Shown in pieces: positions 45,024 through 53,073 of a stretch of DNA of 64,000 bases (positions are counted from its first letter, which is position 1; every line of letters begins with the position of its first letter). The position numbers and the translations under genes are program-made. The stretch spans positions 177,349 to 241,348 of the forward strand of contig CAVQUX010000011.1 in assembly GCA_963716925.1 (NCBI GenBank), written 5' to 3'. The notes below the pieces were generated by a model. The model searched no databases. It had not been told where the DNA came from and saw nothing but the letters and a program-made list of their open reading frames with translations. This stretch comes from DAISKN01 sp963716925 (lineage in GTDB: Bacteria; Acidobacteriota; Vicinamibacteria; Marinacidobacterales; SMYC01).

Positions 45024-47159
45024 GTGTTTCTGGTGCTGATTGGTGCGGTCGGGGCTTCGGCGCAGGACGACGAGCTGCTCCTGCGGCTCTCGCAGCAGCT
45101 CACCGAGGCGAAGGTCCTGTTCGAGGACGCGCAGCGACAGTCCCAGTCAATCGATTTTCTCGGGCGAATCATCGACGAGATCGAGCAACGGCGGCGCTCC
45201 GGGAGCGAGGTGCCCCCCGAGATCCTCGATCTCCAGGCCCAGGCGCTCGAGCTCCGGGCTCGCGCGTTCTTCGACGCGGGACAGCTCCAGGGCGCCGGGG
45301 ATGACTTCCGCCACCTGCTCCTGAACAACCCTCGCTACGCGCTCAAGGCCGAGTCGCTCTCGCCCAAGATCATCGACTTCTTCGAGGATCAGAAGAAGCA
45401 GCTCATCGGCTACATCGCCGTCACCACCGACCCCGCGGGGGCCCGGGTGAGCGTGAACGGCAACTTCGTCGGGATCACGAACTTCTTTCCCGTCGAGGTC
45501 CATACCGGTCTCGCGCGCATCGAGGTCACCCTCGAGGGGTACCAGGGATACGTCGACGACAACCTGCGCATCGAGCCGGGCGAGATAAACACCCTCGACC
45601 TGGTGCTCACCCGGACGAGCGCCCGGCTTCCCATCATCACCGATCCTCCTGGAGTGGAAGTCGTCGTCGACGGGCAGGTGGTGGGAGTTACCTCCGGCAC
45701 GCTGCCGCCGGACTTGCGCAGCTTCATGCCTCCGGATCTCGATCCCTCGCGGCTGTCGGCGCCCTTCGAGCTCCTGTCCCTGCCTCTTGGCCAGCACGAC
45801 ATCGAGCTGCGCCTCGACTGCTACGAGACCGTGCGGTTTCCCTTTCGCGCCGACGAGCCGAGGGATTACACCGCGCAGATCGTGAAGCTCAACGACTCGA
45901 TCGGCAGAGTCTCGGTGACGAGCAATCCGACCGACGCGAGGGTATTCCTCGACGGCGAGCTCAAGGGGAACACTCCGCTGGAGCTGAGCCGCGTCTGCTC
46001 CGGAGACCACCGGCTCGAGGTGAAGCACGCCACCGGCAAGTATGTCGAGGACATCTCCGTCGGCGCCGACGAGTCCCTCTCTTTCGAGTGCCCCATCCGC
46101 CCGACTCTCGCGGTGCTCGACCTCATCGCCGACGAGGGAGTTCCCGCCCGCGATCTCGAGGACATACGCCAGAAACTGATCTCGGAGCTCCGCAAGCTCT
46201 CGGTGATGAACGTCGTCTTTCCCGAAAGCGACGTCGTGAACCGCATCCTCGGGGGCGGAGGCGCCCGCAACCTGGTGCCGGCTCTCGCGCCGTCGACGGC
46301 GACCCCGGAGCACATCCGCGAGGCGTCGGAGAAGCTGGGAAAGGGCCTGGAGGTCGAGGCGGTGCTTCTGGGCCACGTCCCTGCCCAGCGCCTGACGAAA
46401 GACGTGGTGCTCCATTTCCTCGCGGTCGGCTCGCCGGCTCCGGATCGATACTCTCTCAACTACCTCGACCGGGACGCGCTCCCTGCGTTCGTCGCGAAGC
46501 TCTCGACGCCCACCAAGCTCCACGGGTCCTGGATCGGTCTCACCGCCGTCGACACCCGGCTCACGGAAGGTCCCATCGTGCTCGCCGTCGATCCCGGAGG
46601 ACCCGCGGGGAAAGCCGGGGTCCAGATGGGAGACGTTCTGCAATCGGTCGGGGGAGCCGCGGCGACCAAAGCGGTCGACCTCGTCCGGGCGGTGCGGGAG
46701 ATGGAGCCGGGAGCGAGCCTGAGCCTCACTCTCGCGCGCGGGAGCGGGACCGAGACGGTAACCGTGCCCATCGCGACCACACCTCTCGAGATTCCCCTGA
46801 ACGAGGACGGCTATCTCTACAACAAGGCGATCGTCGACCTCCGGCACCGGATGGTGGTGGAGCCCGCCGTCGCCGGGCTCGCGGGGCTGAACGTGGCCCT
46901 CTGCTACATGCAGCTCGGCGACTACGAGACCGCGCTCAAGGAGTATCTGCCGCAGGTGACGCTCGCCGAGACCACGGGCATCTCCCAGGGAACGGTGCTG
47001 TACTACACCGGGCTCGCCTATCTACGCCTCGGCGAGCGCGCGGAAGCGGCGCGAATATTCCAGCAGGCGCTCGCTTTCGAAGGCGCGACCATCCAGTCGA
47101 ACGATGGTCCGCGCGTGGTGCCCCTCGCCCAGCGCCGCCTGCGCGAAGCCGGCCGTTGA
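45024..47159 (+). CDS. Exported PEGA-PDZ-TPR protein
   Basis: 711 aa from GTG 45024; an open frame extends upstream to 44793 but that stretch is repeat DNA. A short signal-like start (FLVLIGAVGASAQ), helical region (20-120), three PEGA-type barrels (TTDPAGARVSVNGNFVG, TDPPGVEVVVDGQVVG, SNPTDARVFLDGELKG; about 130-350), a middle domain, a PDZ domain (about 510-590: AVDPGGPAGKAGVQMGDVLQ) and C-terminal TPRs. Envelope scaffold, last gene of the rodZ-kinase run. True N-terminus uncertain. Confidence 0.75.
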   Translation: MFLVLIGAVGASAQDDELLLRLSQQLTEAKVLFEDAQRQSQSIDFLGRIIDEIEQRRRSGSEVPPEILDLQAQALELRARAFFDAGQLQGAGDDFRHLLLNNPRYALKAESLSPKIIDFFEDQKKQLIGYIAVTTDPAGARVSVNGNFVGITNFFPVEVHTGLARIEVTLEGYQGYVDDNLRIEPGEINTLDLVLTRTSARLPIITDPPGVEVVVDGQVVGVTSGTLPPDLRSFMPPDLDPSRLSAPFELLSLPLGQHDIELRLDCYETVRFPFRADEPRDYTAQIVKLNDSIGRVSVTSNPTDARVFLDGELKGNTPLELSRVCSGDHRLEVKHATGKYVEDISVGADESLSFECPIRPTLAVLDLIADEGVPARDLEDIRQKLISELRKLSVMNVVFPESDVVNRILGGGGARNLVPALAPSTATPEHIREASEKLGKGLEVEAVLLGHVPAQRLTKDVVLHFLAVGSPAPDRYSLNYLDRDALPAFVAKLSTPTKLHGSWIGLTAVDTRLTEGPIVLAVDPGGPAGKAGVQMGDVLQSVGGAAATKAVDLVRAVREMEPGASLSLTLARGSGTETVTVPIATTPLEIPLNEDGYLYNKAIVDLRHRMVVEPAVAGLAGLNVALCYMQLGDYETALKEYLPQVTLAETTGISQGTVLYYTGLAYLRLGERAEAARIFQQALAFEGATIQSNDGPRVVPLAQRRLREAGR

Positions 47160-47270
47160 GACTTCAAGGCGCAAAGGGCCAACCTCATCGCCCTCTGTCC
47201 GTCCCGATCCCGTGGGCTGGGTTTCTTCTTGGCGGCCTTGTTCTCTTTGAGAGCTGGCGTCGAAGGCTCT

Positions 47271-48341
47271 TTACGGTCTCGTCAGAACCCGCAGCAGCTC
47301 CGTTCGATCGATGGGCTTGAGCAGGTGGGCGTCGAAGCCTGCCTCGAAGCTCAGTCTCCGGGCTTCGTCGTCCCCACGGCCGGACACCGCCACGAGCGTC
47401 AGGCTCGTCGATTTCGTCGGCGCCTCCCCGCGGCGAAGCGTTCGGCAGACCTCGTAGCCGTCGATATCGGGAAGGCCGAGGTCGAGAAGCACGACGTCGG
47501 GCGCGAGCGCCCGCACCGCCTCCAGGGCCGAACGGCCGTCGTGACGGACCTCGGTCTCGTATCCGGAGAGGGAGAGGAGCATCGCCAGGCCTTGCGCGGC
47601 ATCGGTGTTGTCATCCACGACCAGGATCGAAACATCGTCGTTTACCGGCCTGGAAGGCTTGCGCTCCGCCGGCACGCGGTGGGGCGTTCCGGGCATCGAA
47701 AGGACGAATCGAAGCGTGCGGTCTTGCTCCTCCCCGCGCTCCCACCAGAGATCCCCCCCTTGCAGGCGCGCGAGAGCGCGGGAAACTCCCAGGCCGAGTC
47801 CGCTCTCGTCCGACAGCGACAGCAGACGCTCCACCCGGCCGTCGGAGATGGATCCAGAGGGGATCTCAACCCGCAACTGGGCCTTGCCTCCCGCCGTCCC
47901 ATGGGACATTCGGATGCTGTCGTCGTTCGCCGTCAGCCGGGCTGCGGCGTGGACGAGACTTCCGACGATCTTGTTCAGGCTGGCCGGATCGGCTGAGGCG
48001 AGTGAAGGCTCTCCCACCGCCTCGAGAGTCAGCCGCCGCTTCCGGACGTAGGGCCCGAGCTTTTCCGCCGACGCCCGACAAACGGCTTCGAGCTCGACGG
48101 ACGAAGGCCGAAGCTCGAAGCGGCTGTCCCGGAGCCGCGTGCGGTCCAGCAGGCTCTCCGACTTACGGATGAGGTCGTAGATCTCGCGATGCGTCATGTC
48201 CCGGACTTCGGGATCCGACACCGACCCCGGCGTGCGGAAGAGCGCGATGTCGAGTCCCTCGAGGAGATTTCTGAGGTCGTGGGCGAGGTCCGTCAGCAAT
48301 CTCTCGAAATCCGCGTCCGAAGCCGCATTGCGCGCAGTCAC
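47271..48341 (-). CDS. Hybrid histidine kinase with C-terminal receiver
   Basis: 356 aa, soluble. HisKA-like helix pair with His21 (LAHDLRNLLEGLD), an ATPase domain whose G2 box reads SGLGLGVSRALARLQGGDLWW but whose N and G1 boxes are poor, then a receiver (about 238-356) with VVDDN, phospho-acceptor Asp287 in VVLLDLGLPDIDG and the Lys in LKPID. ATP binding may be weak. No sensor or membrane domain. Divergent from the superoxide dismutase gene with 143 bp between them. Confidence 0.82.
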   Translation of the reverse strand: MTARNAASDADFERLLTDLAHDLRNLLEGLDIALFRTPGSVSDPEVRDMTHREIYDLIRKSESLLDRTRLRDSRFELRPSSVELEAVCRASAEKLGPYVRKRRLTLEAVGEPSLASADPASLNKIVGSLVHAAARLTANDDSIRMSHGTAGGKAQLRVEIPSGSISDGRVERLLSLSDESGLGLGVSRALARLQGGDLWWERGEEQDRTLRFVLSMPGTPHRVPAERKPSRPVNDDVSILVVDDNTDAAQGLAMLLSLSGYETEVRHDGRSALEAVRALAPDVVLLDLGLPDIDGYEVCRTLRRGEAPTKSTSLTLVAVSGRGDDEARRLSFEAGFDAHLLKPIDRTELLRVLTRP

Positions 48342-48484
48342 ACCGATACACTACCTCCCTCGAGAACCCCGGACAAATACGGGTTTCTCCGTACCCACGC
48401 GCCCCGCTATCGGTAATCGACCCCATTTCGATTCGGGAGGCGAGGCTTCCAGAATGAAGCACCAATCCGAGGAGGGATCTCTCG

Positions 48485-49075
48485 ATGCCTTACGAAGCTA
48501 CGGACTTCAGCGGGATCTTGGGAATGGACGGTTTCAGCAACGATCTGTTGGAGGATCACTTCAAGCTCTATCAAGGCTACGTGAACGAGACCAACGAGCT
48601 CCTGGCGAGGCTGGAGTCCCTTGCCGGCGACGGCAAGCTCGGCTCCTCGCAGCATGCCGAGCTGAGGCGGCGGCTCGGTTGGGAGTTCGACGGCATGAGG
48701 CTCCACGAGCTCTACTTCGGAAACCTCGGAGGCGACGGCAGGCCGCCGTCGAGCGGCGCGCTCTACGATCGCCTTTCGCGGGTCAAGGGCGGCCTCGACT
48801 CCTGGCTGGCCGAGTTCAAGGCGGTGGGCGGCATTCGCGGCGTCGGCTGGGCGATTCTCTACTTCGATTCCGCGTCGGGACGAGTACAGAACTTCTGGAT
48901 CGGAGAGCACGACTGTGGGCATCCCGTAGGCGCGACGCCCCTTCTCGTCATGGACGTATGGGAGCATGCGTTCATGACCGACTACGGCACGAGCCGCGAC
49001 GAGTACATCGAGGCGTTCCTGGCGAACGTCGACTGGCGCGTGGTGGAGAACCGACTGAATGCCGCGAGGCGGTAA
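48485..49075 (+). CDS. Fe/Mn-superoxide dismutase family protein
   Basis: 196 aa. All four metal ligands can be placed: His25 (DHFKLYQGYV), His74 (RLHELYFGNL), Asp157 and His161 (MDVWEHAFMTDYG). The HHxxYV and NHxxFW context of classical SodA/SodB is altered, so it belongs to an atypical branch and activity should be tested. Cytoplasmic, no signal peptide. A start preceded by GGAGGGATCTCTCG. First gene of the stress-gene block. Confidence 0.85.
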   Translation: MPYEATDFSGILGMDGFSNDLLEDHFKLYQGYVNETNELLARLESLAGDGKLGSSQHAELRRRLGWEFDGMRLHELYFGNLGGDGRPPSSGALYDRLSRVKGGLDSWLAEFKAVGGIRGVGWAILYFDSASGRVQNFWIGEHDCGHPVGATPLLVMDVWEHAFMTDYGTSRDEYIEAFLANVDWRVVENRLNAARR

Positions 49076-49592
49076 ACCTCCGGTGAAGGAGCCCCGGGAA
49101 AAGCCGCCGATCGTCGATCCACCCTACCATCGAAGATCCGCCGAAGACGCCCGGGAAGCCGCCGGACGAGGAGCCTCCTCCTTCGGAGGAAGAACGTCCT
49201 CACTCCGATTCTGTTGCTGAAATTTAACATCCCCGACGCTTCTGCCTGTGATACCTTCTTGTCTCCGGGAAGTAGCTTTCTTGTCTGACCGCGCCGGCGG
49301 GGCGCGAAGGGGTGCCACCAGTGACGAAGCTCACGTCCTTGGAGTCTTTGCGGCCGGAACTCCAGACCACCGCTCGGTGGCAGTCCGGCGAAAACCCTCC
49401 GGGCGAATCCAGGCGACCAGGGGGACCAGGAGGAGACGCGTAGCGGTCTCGCTCCGCCGAGGGCTTCTGCGCTTCGTCGAGGTCTGTCCAACGGACGGGG
49501 ACGAATGGATCCCGCGCGACTCCGGGGTCCGCTCTCGCTCTTCATCACAGTAGGGAGCCAGCGCGGGTGCCGGGCTCGGCGCCCGGGTGGAG
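49076..49592. other. Gap without a supported gene
   Basis: 517 bp. A stem CCTCC/GGAGG at about 49173-49192 may terminate the dismutase transcript. A locally AT-rich patch (TTGCTGAAATTTAACAT, about 49215-49231) could be promoter-like. Open frames on both strands are Arg/Ser/Pro-rich shadow sequence. Possibly a decayed gene. Confidence 0.5.
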
Positions 49593-49754
49593 TCACGCCG
49601 GAACCCCGTTGACCCGAGATGTCCTGGATCCCTCGAGCTCGGCGAGTTCCGAGTCACGTACCATGACCCGGACTTCGTCGGGAGGCTCACCGCCGGATGC
49701 GATCCGGTTGTCGAGATAGAAACGCGCTCGCCGCACGGCGCCGTAGACTCCCAC
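49593..49754 (-). CDS. Weak small ORF (53 aa)
   Basis: GTG start; encodes MGVYGAVRRARFYLDNRIAS followed by PPDEVRVMVRDSELAELEG. Codon pattern and composition look more protein-like than the flanking frames, and the frame is open upstream for 30 codons, but there is no clear Shine-Dalgarno and no family recognised. May be a fragment. Confidence 0.25.
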   Translation of the reverse strand: MGVYGAVRRARFYLDNRIASGGEPPDEVRVMVRDSELAELEGSRTSRVNGVPA

Positions 49755-49813
49755 TGTCAGGTCGTCGGAATATGGGGCGGGCCGGGACGCGAAAGAGCGG
49801 TCCGAAGAAGAGT

Positions 49814-49846
49814 AGCGGTAGGCCCCGGGAACCGAGACCTACCGCT
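49814..49846. terminator. Hairpin
   Basis: A 9-bp perfect stem (AGCGGTAGG 49814-49822 with 49838-49846), 15-nt loop. Lies between the weak ORF and the DUF1328-like gene on the minus strand, possibly terminating the latter. Confidence 0.5.
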
Positions 49847-49944
49847 TCTCGTCGGGTCGGTGGCGCTCGCGTATACGGCTCCTCTCCGGTGCCAGCCCGC
49901 CACGGAAGAATCGCCGCCGCGTGTCGCGAGTGGTCCTTACCCTC

Positions 49945-50127
49945 TCACGTCGCTCCCCGACCACTCAGCAGCGCCACCGTGATGAACAGAAACGACAGCA
50001 GCCACGAAATCGTGGTCGCCGCCCCCGCGATTCCCGTCCATCCCACGATGGCCTCCACTACAGCAATGGCGAGAAAAGGTGCTCCAACCGAAATCCCGTT
50101 TCCACTACTCCCTGCCATCGACCGCAT
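49945..50127 (-). CDS. DUF1328-like mini membrane protein
   Basis: About 60 aa; ATG 50127 and 50118 are both possible and neither has a clear Shine-Dalgarno. The core LAIAVVEAIVGWTGIAGAAT then SWLLSFLFITVALL is two membrane helices around the conserved GxTGIAGAA turn of DUF1328. Such proteins are common small stress-associated inner-membrane proteins of unknown function. One of three in 4.4 kb. Confidence 0.65.
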   Translation of the reverse strand: MRSMAGSSGNGISVGAPFLAIAVVEAIVGWTGIAGAATTISWLLSFLFITVALLSGRGAT

Positions 50128-50319
50128 GGTCCATGAGACCAAACACGAACTTCCGTGGCCATAGGGTTTGGACCCGAGAAAGTCGTATACCCGAGGGGAC
50201 GGGCCGTTTGGCAAGTTCAGGTGCGAACGCGGGGGAATATACCTCGCGGCCCCCATATCCTTCGCATCGCGCTCGCGCGAGGATGCGAGCCGTCAGACGT
50301 GCGCCAAGGAGGATCCGAG

Positions 50320-50727
50320 ATGAAGGACAAGAAGACGTGCTGGATGTTCTTGACGACGATGGTGGCTGCGGGTTTGGTCGCGTGCTCGCCGGGGCCCGAC
50401 CGTCGAGGCGAGCAAACCGCCGTGCCCGACCTGGAGCGGGCGCGAGCGGAGTTCCAGGAGACTACCGAGGACCAGATGCGAGCGCTCAAGGACGAGATGC
50501 GCCGCTTGAAGGACCAGGTGGGGGATATCGACGAGATGCCGGACGTTCAGGTCCGAATCGAGCAGTGGGAGAGACATTATCAGGAGCTCGAAGAGAAGCT
50601 GGAGTCCAAAGAGAAGGCCACGCTCGAAGAGTGGCGTACGTTCGAGAGCGAAGTCAATACCGCCCTGGCCCGGCTCCGCGCTTCCTACGACGAGCTGGCG
50701 AGCGATCTGCGCGCCTCGCTCGGTTGA
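50320..50727 (+). CDS. Small coiled-coil lipoprotein
   Basis: 135 aa from ATG 50320, preceded by AAGGAGGATCCGAG. Lipoprotein signal with lipobox LVAC (Cys21), then an almost wholly helical, charged region (ARAEFQETTEDQMRALKDEM, QWERHYQELEEKLESKEKAT) that should form coiled coils. Likely outer-membrane or periplasmic spacer or sensor protein. A hairpin at 50865-50911 follows. Confidence 0.75.
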   Translation: MKDKKTCWMFLTTMVAAGLVACSPGPDRRGEQTAVPDLERARAEFQETTEDQMRALKDEMRRLKDQVGDIDEMPDVQVRIEQWERHYQELEEKLESKEKATLEEWRTFESEVNTALARLRASYDELASDLRASLG

Positions 50728-50864
50728 CGAACGCATCGGTCGGCGGGAACGCAAAATGCCGCCGGCCGCGTCGTCATCCGATTCCGCGTGATTCGCTTCA
50801 GGCCCGTCCGAAGACCAGGCTCCTTTCGGAGGGCTGCGGCGACGCTGGAGGCGGGAAGGATTCG

Positions 50865-50911
50865 GGGCTGCGGTCGACGTAGCGCCGTTCTCGGCACGGC
50901 GACCGCAGCCC
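50865..50911. terminator. Bidirectional terminator
   Basis: A 12-bp perfect stem GGGCTGCGGTCG (50865-50876) with 50900-50911, containing an inner GCCGT/ACGGC stem in the loop. It lies between the convergent lipoprotein and DUF1328 genes. Confidence 0.65.
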
Positions 50912-50943
50912 GAACGAGCGTGACCTCGAGTCCGCGGCGATCC

Positions 50944-51108
50944 CTAAAGGACCCGACTTCTTCCGCTGACGAAGCTGATCGCCGCGACGATGAGAAACAC
51001 GACGAAGAGAATCCAGGCGATATTCGTCGACGTCCCGGCGATTCCGCTGAAACCGAACAGCGCGGCGATGATCGCGATGATCAAAAAAGTGACTGCCCAG
51101 CTCAACAT
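50944..51108 (-). CDS. DUF1328 family mini membrane protein
   Basis: 54 aa. MLSWAVTFLIIAIIAALFGF, then SGIAGTSTNIAWILFVVFLI and a short basic end: two membrane helices with the GxxGIAG turn, the textbook DUF1328 sequence and length. Good Shine-Dalgarno (AAGGAGG) 9 nt before ATG. Inner-membrane, function unknown, often stress-induced. The 132-bp gap before it shows no sigma-54 element. Confidence 0.85.
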   Translation of the reverse strand: MLSWAVTFLIIAIIAALFGFSGIAGTSTNIAWILFVVFLIVAAISFVSGRSRVL

Positions 51109-51240
51109 TGTTGTCTGCCTCCTTCGCCCCGATCTTCGATTCGATACCGAGGCAACGACAGTCTAGAGAAGGCGTTCTTTTCGAACGATGGGTTAGATCC
51201 TTCATTCTCGTCGATTGGATACCCTAGAGCGCTCGCCTTG

Positions 51241-52374
51241 TCATCCCGGAAATGGAACCGCATGGCCCGGCAGGCTCCATCCGGTAACCGGGGAGCGCCT
51301 CACCACGCTGTTCGGCGGGCGGCGGTCGACATCGATGTCCCAGGCCTTGAGCTTGTTATAGATCGTCTTCGCGCTGACTCCGAGGAGAGCCGCCGCTTTG
51401 GTGCGGTTGAACTGAGTCGCCTCGAGAGTTCGCAGGATCATGCGTCGAGTCACCTCATCGAGGGTCATGCCGATCGAGGCGATGGGCTCGGTTCCCTCCG
51501 CCTTCGGCGCGCGCACGGGCGCAGGGAGACTCCCTTTGGAATGAAGCGACGGGGTGAGTCCCGAGGCGCTCAGCCGAGGCCCCTTCTCCAGGATCACCGC
51601 GCGCTCGATGACGTTTCTCAGCTCTCGAACGTTGCCCGGCCAGTGAAACGAGGTCAGCGCCTGGATCGCGTCCGGCTCGATTCCGAGAAGCCTCTTGCCG
51701 TTCGCGGCGCCCAGCGTGTCGGCGAAATGCGACGCCAGAATCGGGATGTCGGAGGCTCGTTCCCTGAGGGGAGGCAGTCTGAGCGTGAACACGTTCAGCC
51801 GGAAGAGGAGATCGGACCTGAGCCGCCCCTTCTCGACGGCGGCCTCCGGATCCTCGTTCATCGCAGCGACGACGCGAACGTCGACGACGAGCTCGCGCAC
51901 ACCGCGCAGTCTCCGGAAGGACCTCGCTTCGAGGACTCGCAGCAGTTTGACCTGGCTCGCGACGGGCATCGCCGACAGCTCGTCGAGGAACAGCGTGCCT
52001 CCGTTGGCAAGCTCGAAGCAGCCGGGTTTCTGGTCGATGGCTCCGGTAAAAGCCCCCTTCTCGTGGCCGAAGAGCTCGCTTTCGATGAGGGCCTCCGGCA
52101 CCGCAGCGCAGTTCAGGGCCACGAAGCGACGTGATCTGCGGTCCGAGAGGTCATGGAGCATTCGGGCGACGAGCTCCTTGCCCGTGCCGCTCTCACCCAC
52201 TACGAGGACCGAGGCGCTGCTGGGAGCGACGGTCGCGAGCGTCTCGTAGAGGGCCCGCATCGGCGCGCTGTCGCCCACCAGGGTTCCGAACCCCCGGGCC
52301 AGCCGTCGCGGCGAGGAGACGTCCTCGCGGGCAGCCCCTTCGGCTACGAAGCCGCAGTTACCCAGTTCTTCCAT
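51241..52374 (-). CDS. Sigma-54 enhancer-binding protein lacking a sensor domain
   Basis: 377 aa from ATG 52374, chosen for AAAGGAG upstream. The AAA+ domain starts only about 35 residues in: GESGTGKE (Walker A), GAFTGA loop, GGTLFLDEL (Walker B), WPGNVRELRNVIERA; Fis-type HTH NRTKAAALLGVSAKTIYNKL near 345, then a short tail. There is no receiver, GAF or PAS domain, so activity is constitutive, set by expression, or controlled by a partner as for PspF. It sits amid sigma-54-type promoters (54317, 54527, 56351, 61787) and is their obvious candidate activator. Confidence 0.9.
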   Translation of the reverse strand: MEELGNCGFVAEGAAREDVSSPRRLARGFGTLVGDSAPMRALYETLATVAPSSASVLVVGESGTGKELVARMLHDLSDRRSRRFVALNCAAVPEALIESELFGHEKGAFTGAIDQKPGCFELANGGTLFLDELSAMPVASQVKLLRVLEARSFRRLRGVRELVVDVRVVAAMNEDPEAAVEKGRLRSDLLFRLNVFTLRLPPLRERASDIPILASHFADTLGAANGKRLLGIEPDAIQALTSFHWPGNVRELRNVIERAVILEKGPRLSASGLTPSLHSKGSLPAPVRAPKAEGTEPIASIGMTLDEVTRRMILRTLEATQFNRTKAAALLGVSAKTIYNKLKAWDIDVDRRPPNSVVRRSPVTGWSLPGHAVPFPG

Positions 52375-52536
52375 GTCGACACCGCTCCTTTCTCTTTGCC
52401 AGCGAGAGACTAGCCGCCGGCGAACGACGTCCATATCCAGAGTTGAGCGCATTCGCCGTGGTAGAAGACGGGAGGAGTCCGTAAGCACGGTTCCAGGAAA
52501 CACCGTAGATCGGCGAAGCTCCGGCTCCGACGAAAT

Positions 52537-52731
52537 TCAGTCCACGAACTCCAGCGAAAGCGACGAATCGGCTTCTCCATGGCAGTCGGAGTGGCCGCAG
52601 CCGCAGGCCAGGTCTCCTTCGGAGCTCTGCCCTCGCTCGACCATCGACCGATCCCGACGGAGAATCCCGCAGAAGTCATATGCTGAATCCGTCTCGGAAT
52701 TGCAGTTCGAATGTCGGCAACGAAGCGCCAT
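52537..52731 (-). CDS. Metallothionein-like Cys/His-rich small protein
   Basis: 64 aa. Two Cys/His clusters: CRHSNCNSE at the N-terminus, a lone Cys in YDFCGIL, and ACGCGHSDCHGEAD near the C-terminus. The pattern C-x-H-x2-C ... FC ... C-x-C-x-H-x2-C-x-C/H parallels the protein at 57807-57962, with fewer Cys. Likely binds zinc or another soft metal. Shine-Dalgarno is weak (GGATTGG). It lies 162 bp upstream of the sigma-54 activator on the same strand. Confidence 0.55.
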   Translation of the reverse strand: MALRCRHSNCNSETDSAYDFCGILRRDRSMVERGQSSEGDLACGCGHSDCHGEADSSLSLEFVD

Positions 52732-52849
52732 GTGTCCAATCCATATTCTTTACCGGCTATCCGCTGACGACTCCCGAAAGCTCGGGGTTTCACCGTATCG
52801 GTCCATTCACGGTTTCCGTGGTCTCATCCCCGCGAATCAGGAGAAACTC

Positions 52850-53065
52850 ATGCAACGCACAATTGGAATCATCCTCATCGTTCTGGGCATCGCCGCTTTT
52901 CTCTTCCAAGGGATCAGCTACACCACCGAAGAAAAAGTACTCGATGTCGGCCCCCTGGAAGTCACAAAGGAAAAGAGCAACCACATCCCGCTGCCGCCGG
53001 TTCTCGGAGCCATCGCCCTCCTGGGGGGCGTCGGCCTCGTGGCTCTCGGCGGAAAGAAGAGCTGA
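52850..53065 (+). CDS. DUF3185 family small membrane protein
   Basis: 71 aa with CAGGAG 8 nt before ATG. Two hydrophobic segments, IGIILIVLGIAAFLFQGISY and VLGAIALLGGVGLVALGG, flank a polar loop with the family-like YTTEEKVLDVGPLEV. Inner-membrane; function unknown, frequently near CsbD and BON genes. Convergent with the transglycosylase at 53074. Confidence 0.8.
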   Translation: MQRTIGIILIVLGIAAFLFQGISYTTEEKVLDVGPLEVTKEKSNHIPLPPVLGAIALLGGVGLVALGGKKS

Positions 53066-53073
53066 AATGCCCG

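Noticed and set aside
49248..49690. Open frames on both strands after the dismutase gene
   Set aside because: Ser/Arg/Pro-rich composition, no start signals and no recognisable domain.
50210..50226. Sigma-54-like TTGGCAAGTTCAGGTGC before the coiled-coil lipoprotein
   Set aside because: GG and GC are 11 bp apart and the -12 element is GTGC; sigma-54 does not tolerate the wrong spacing.
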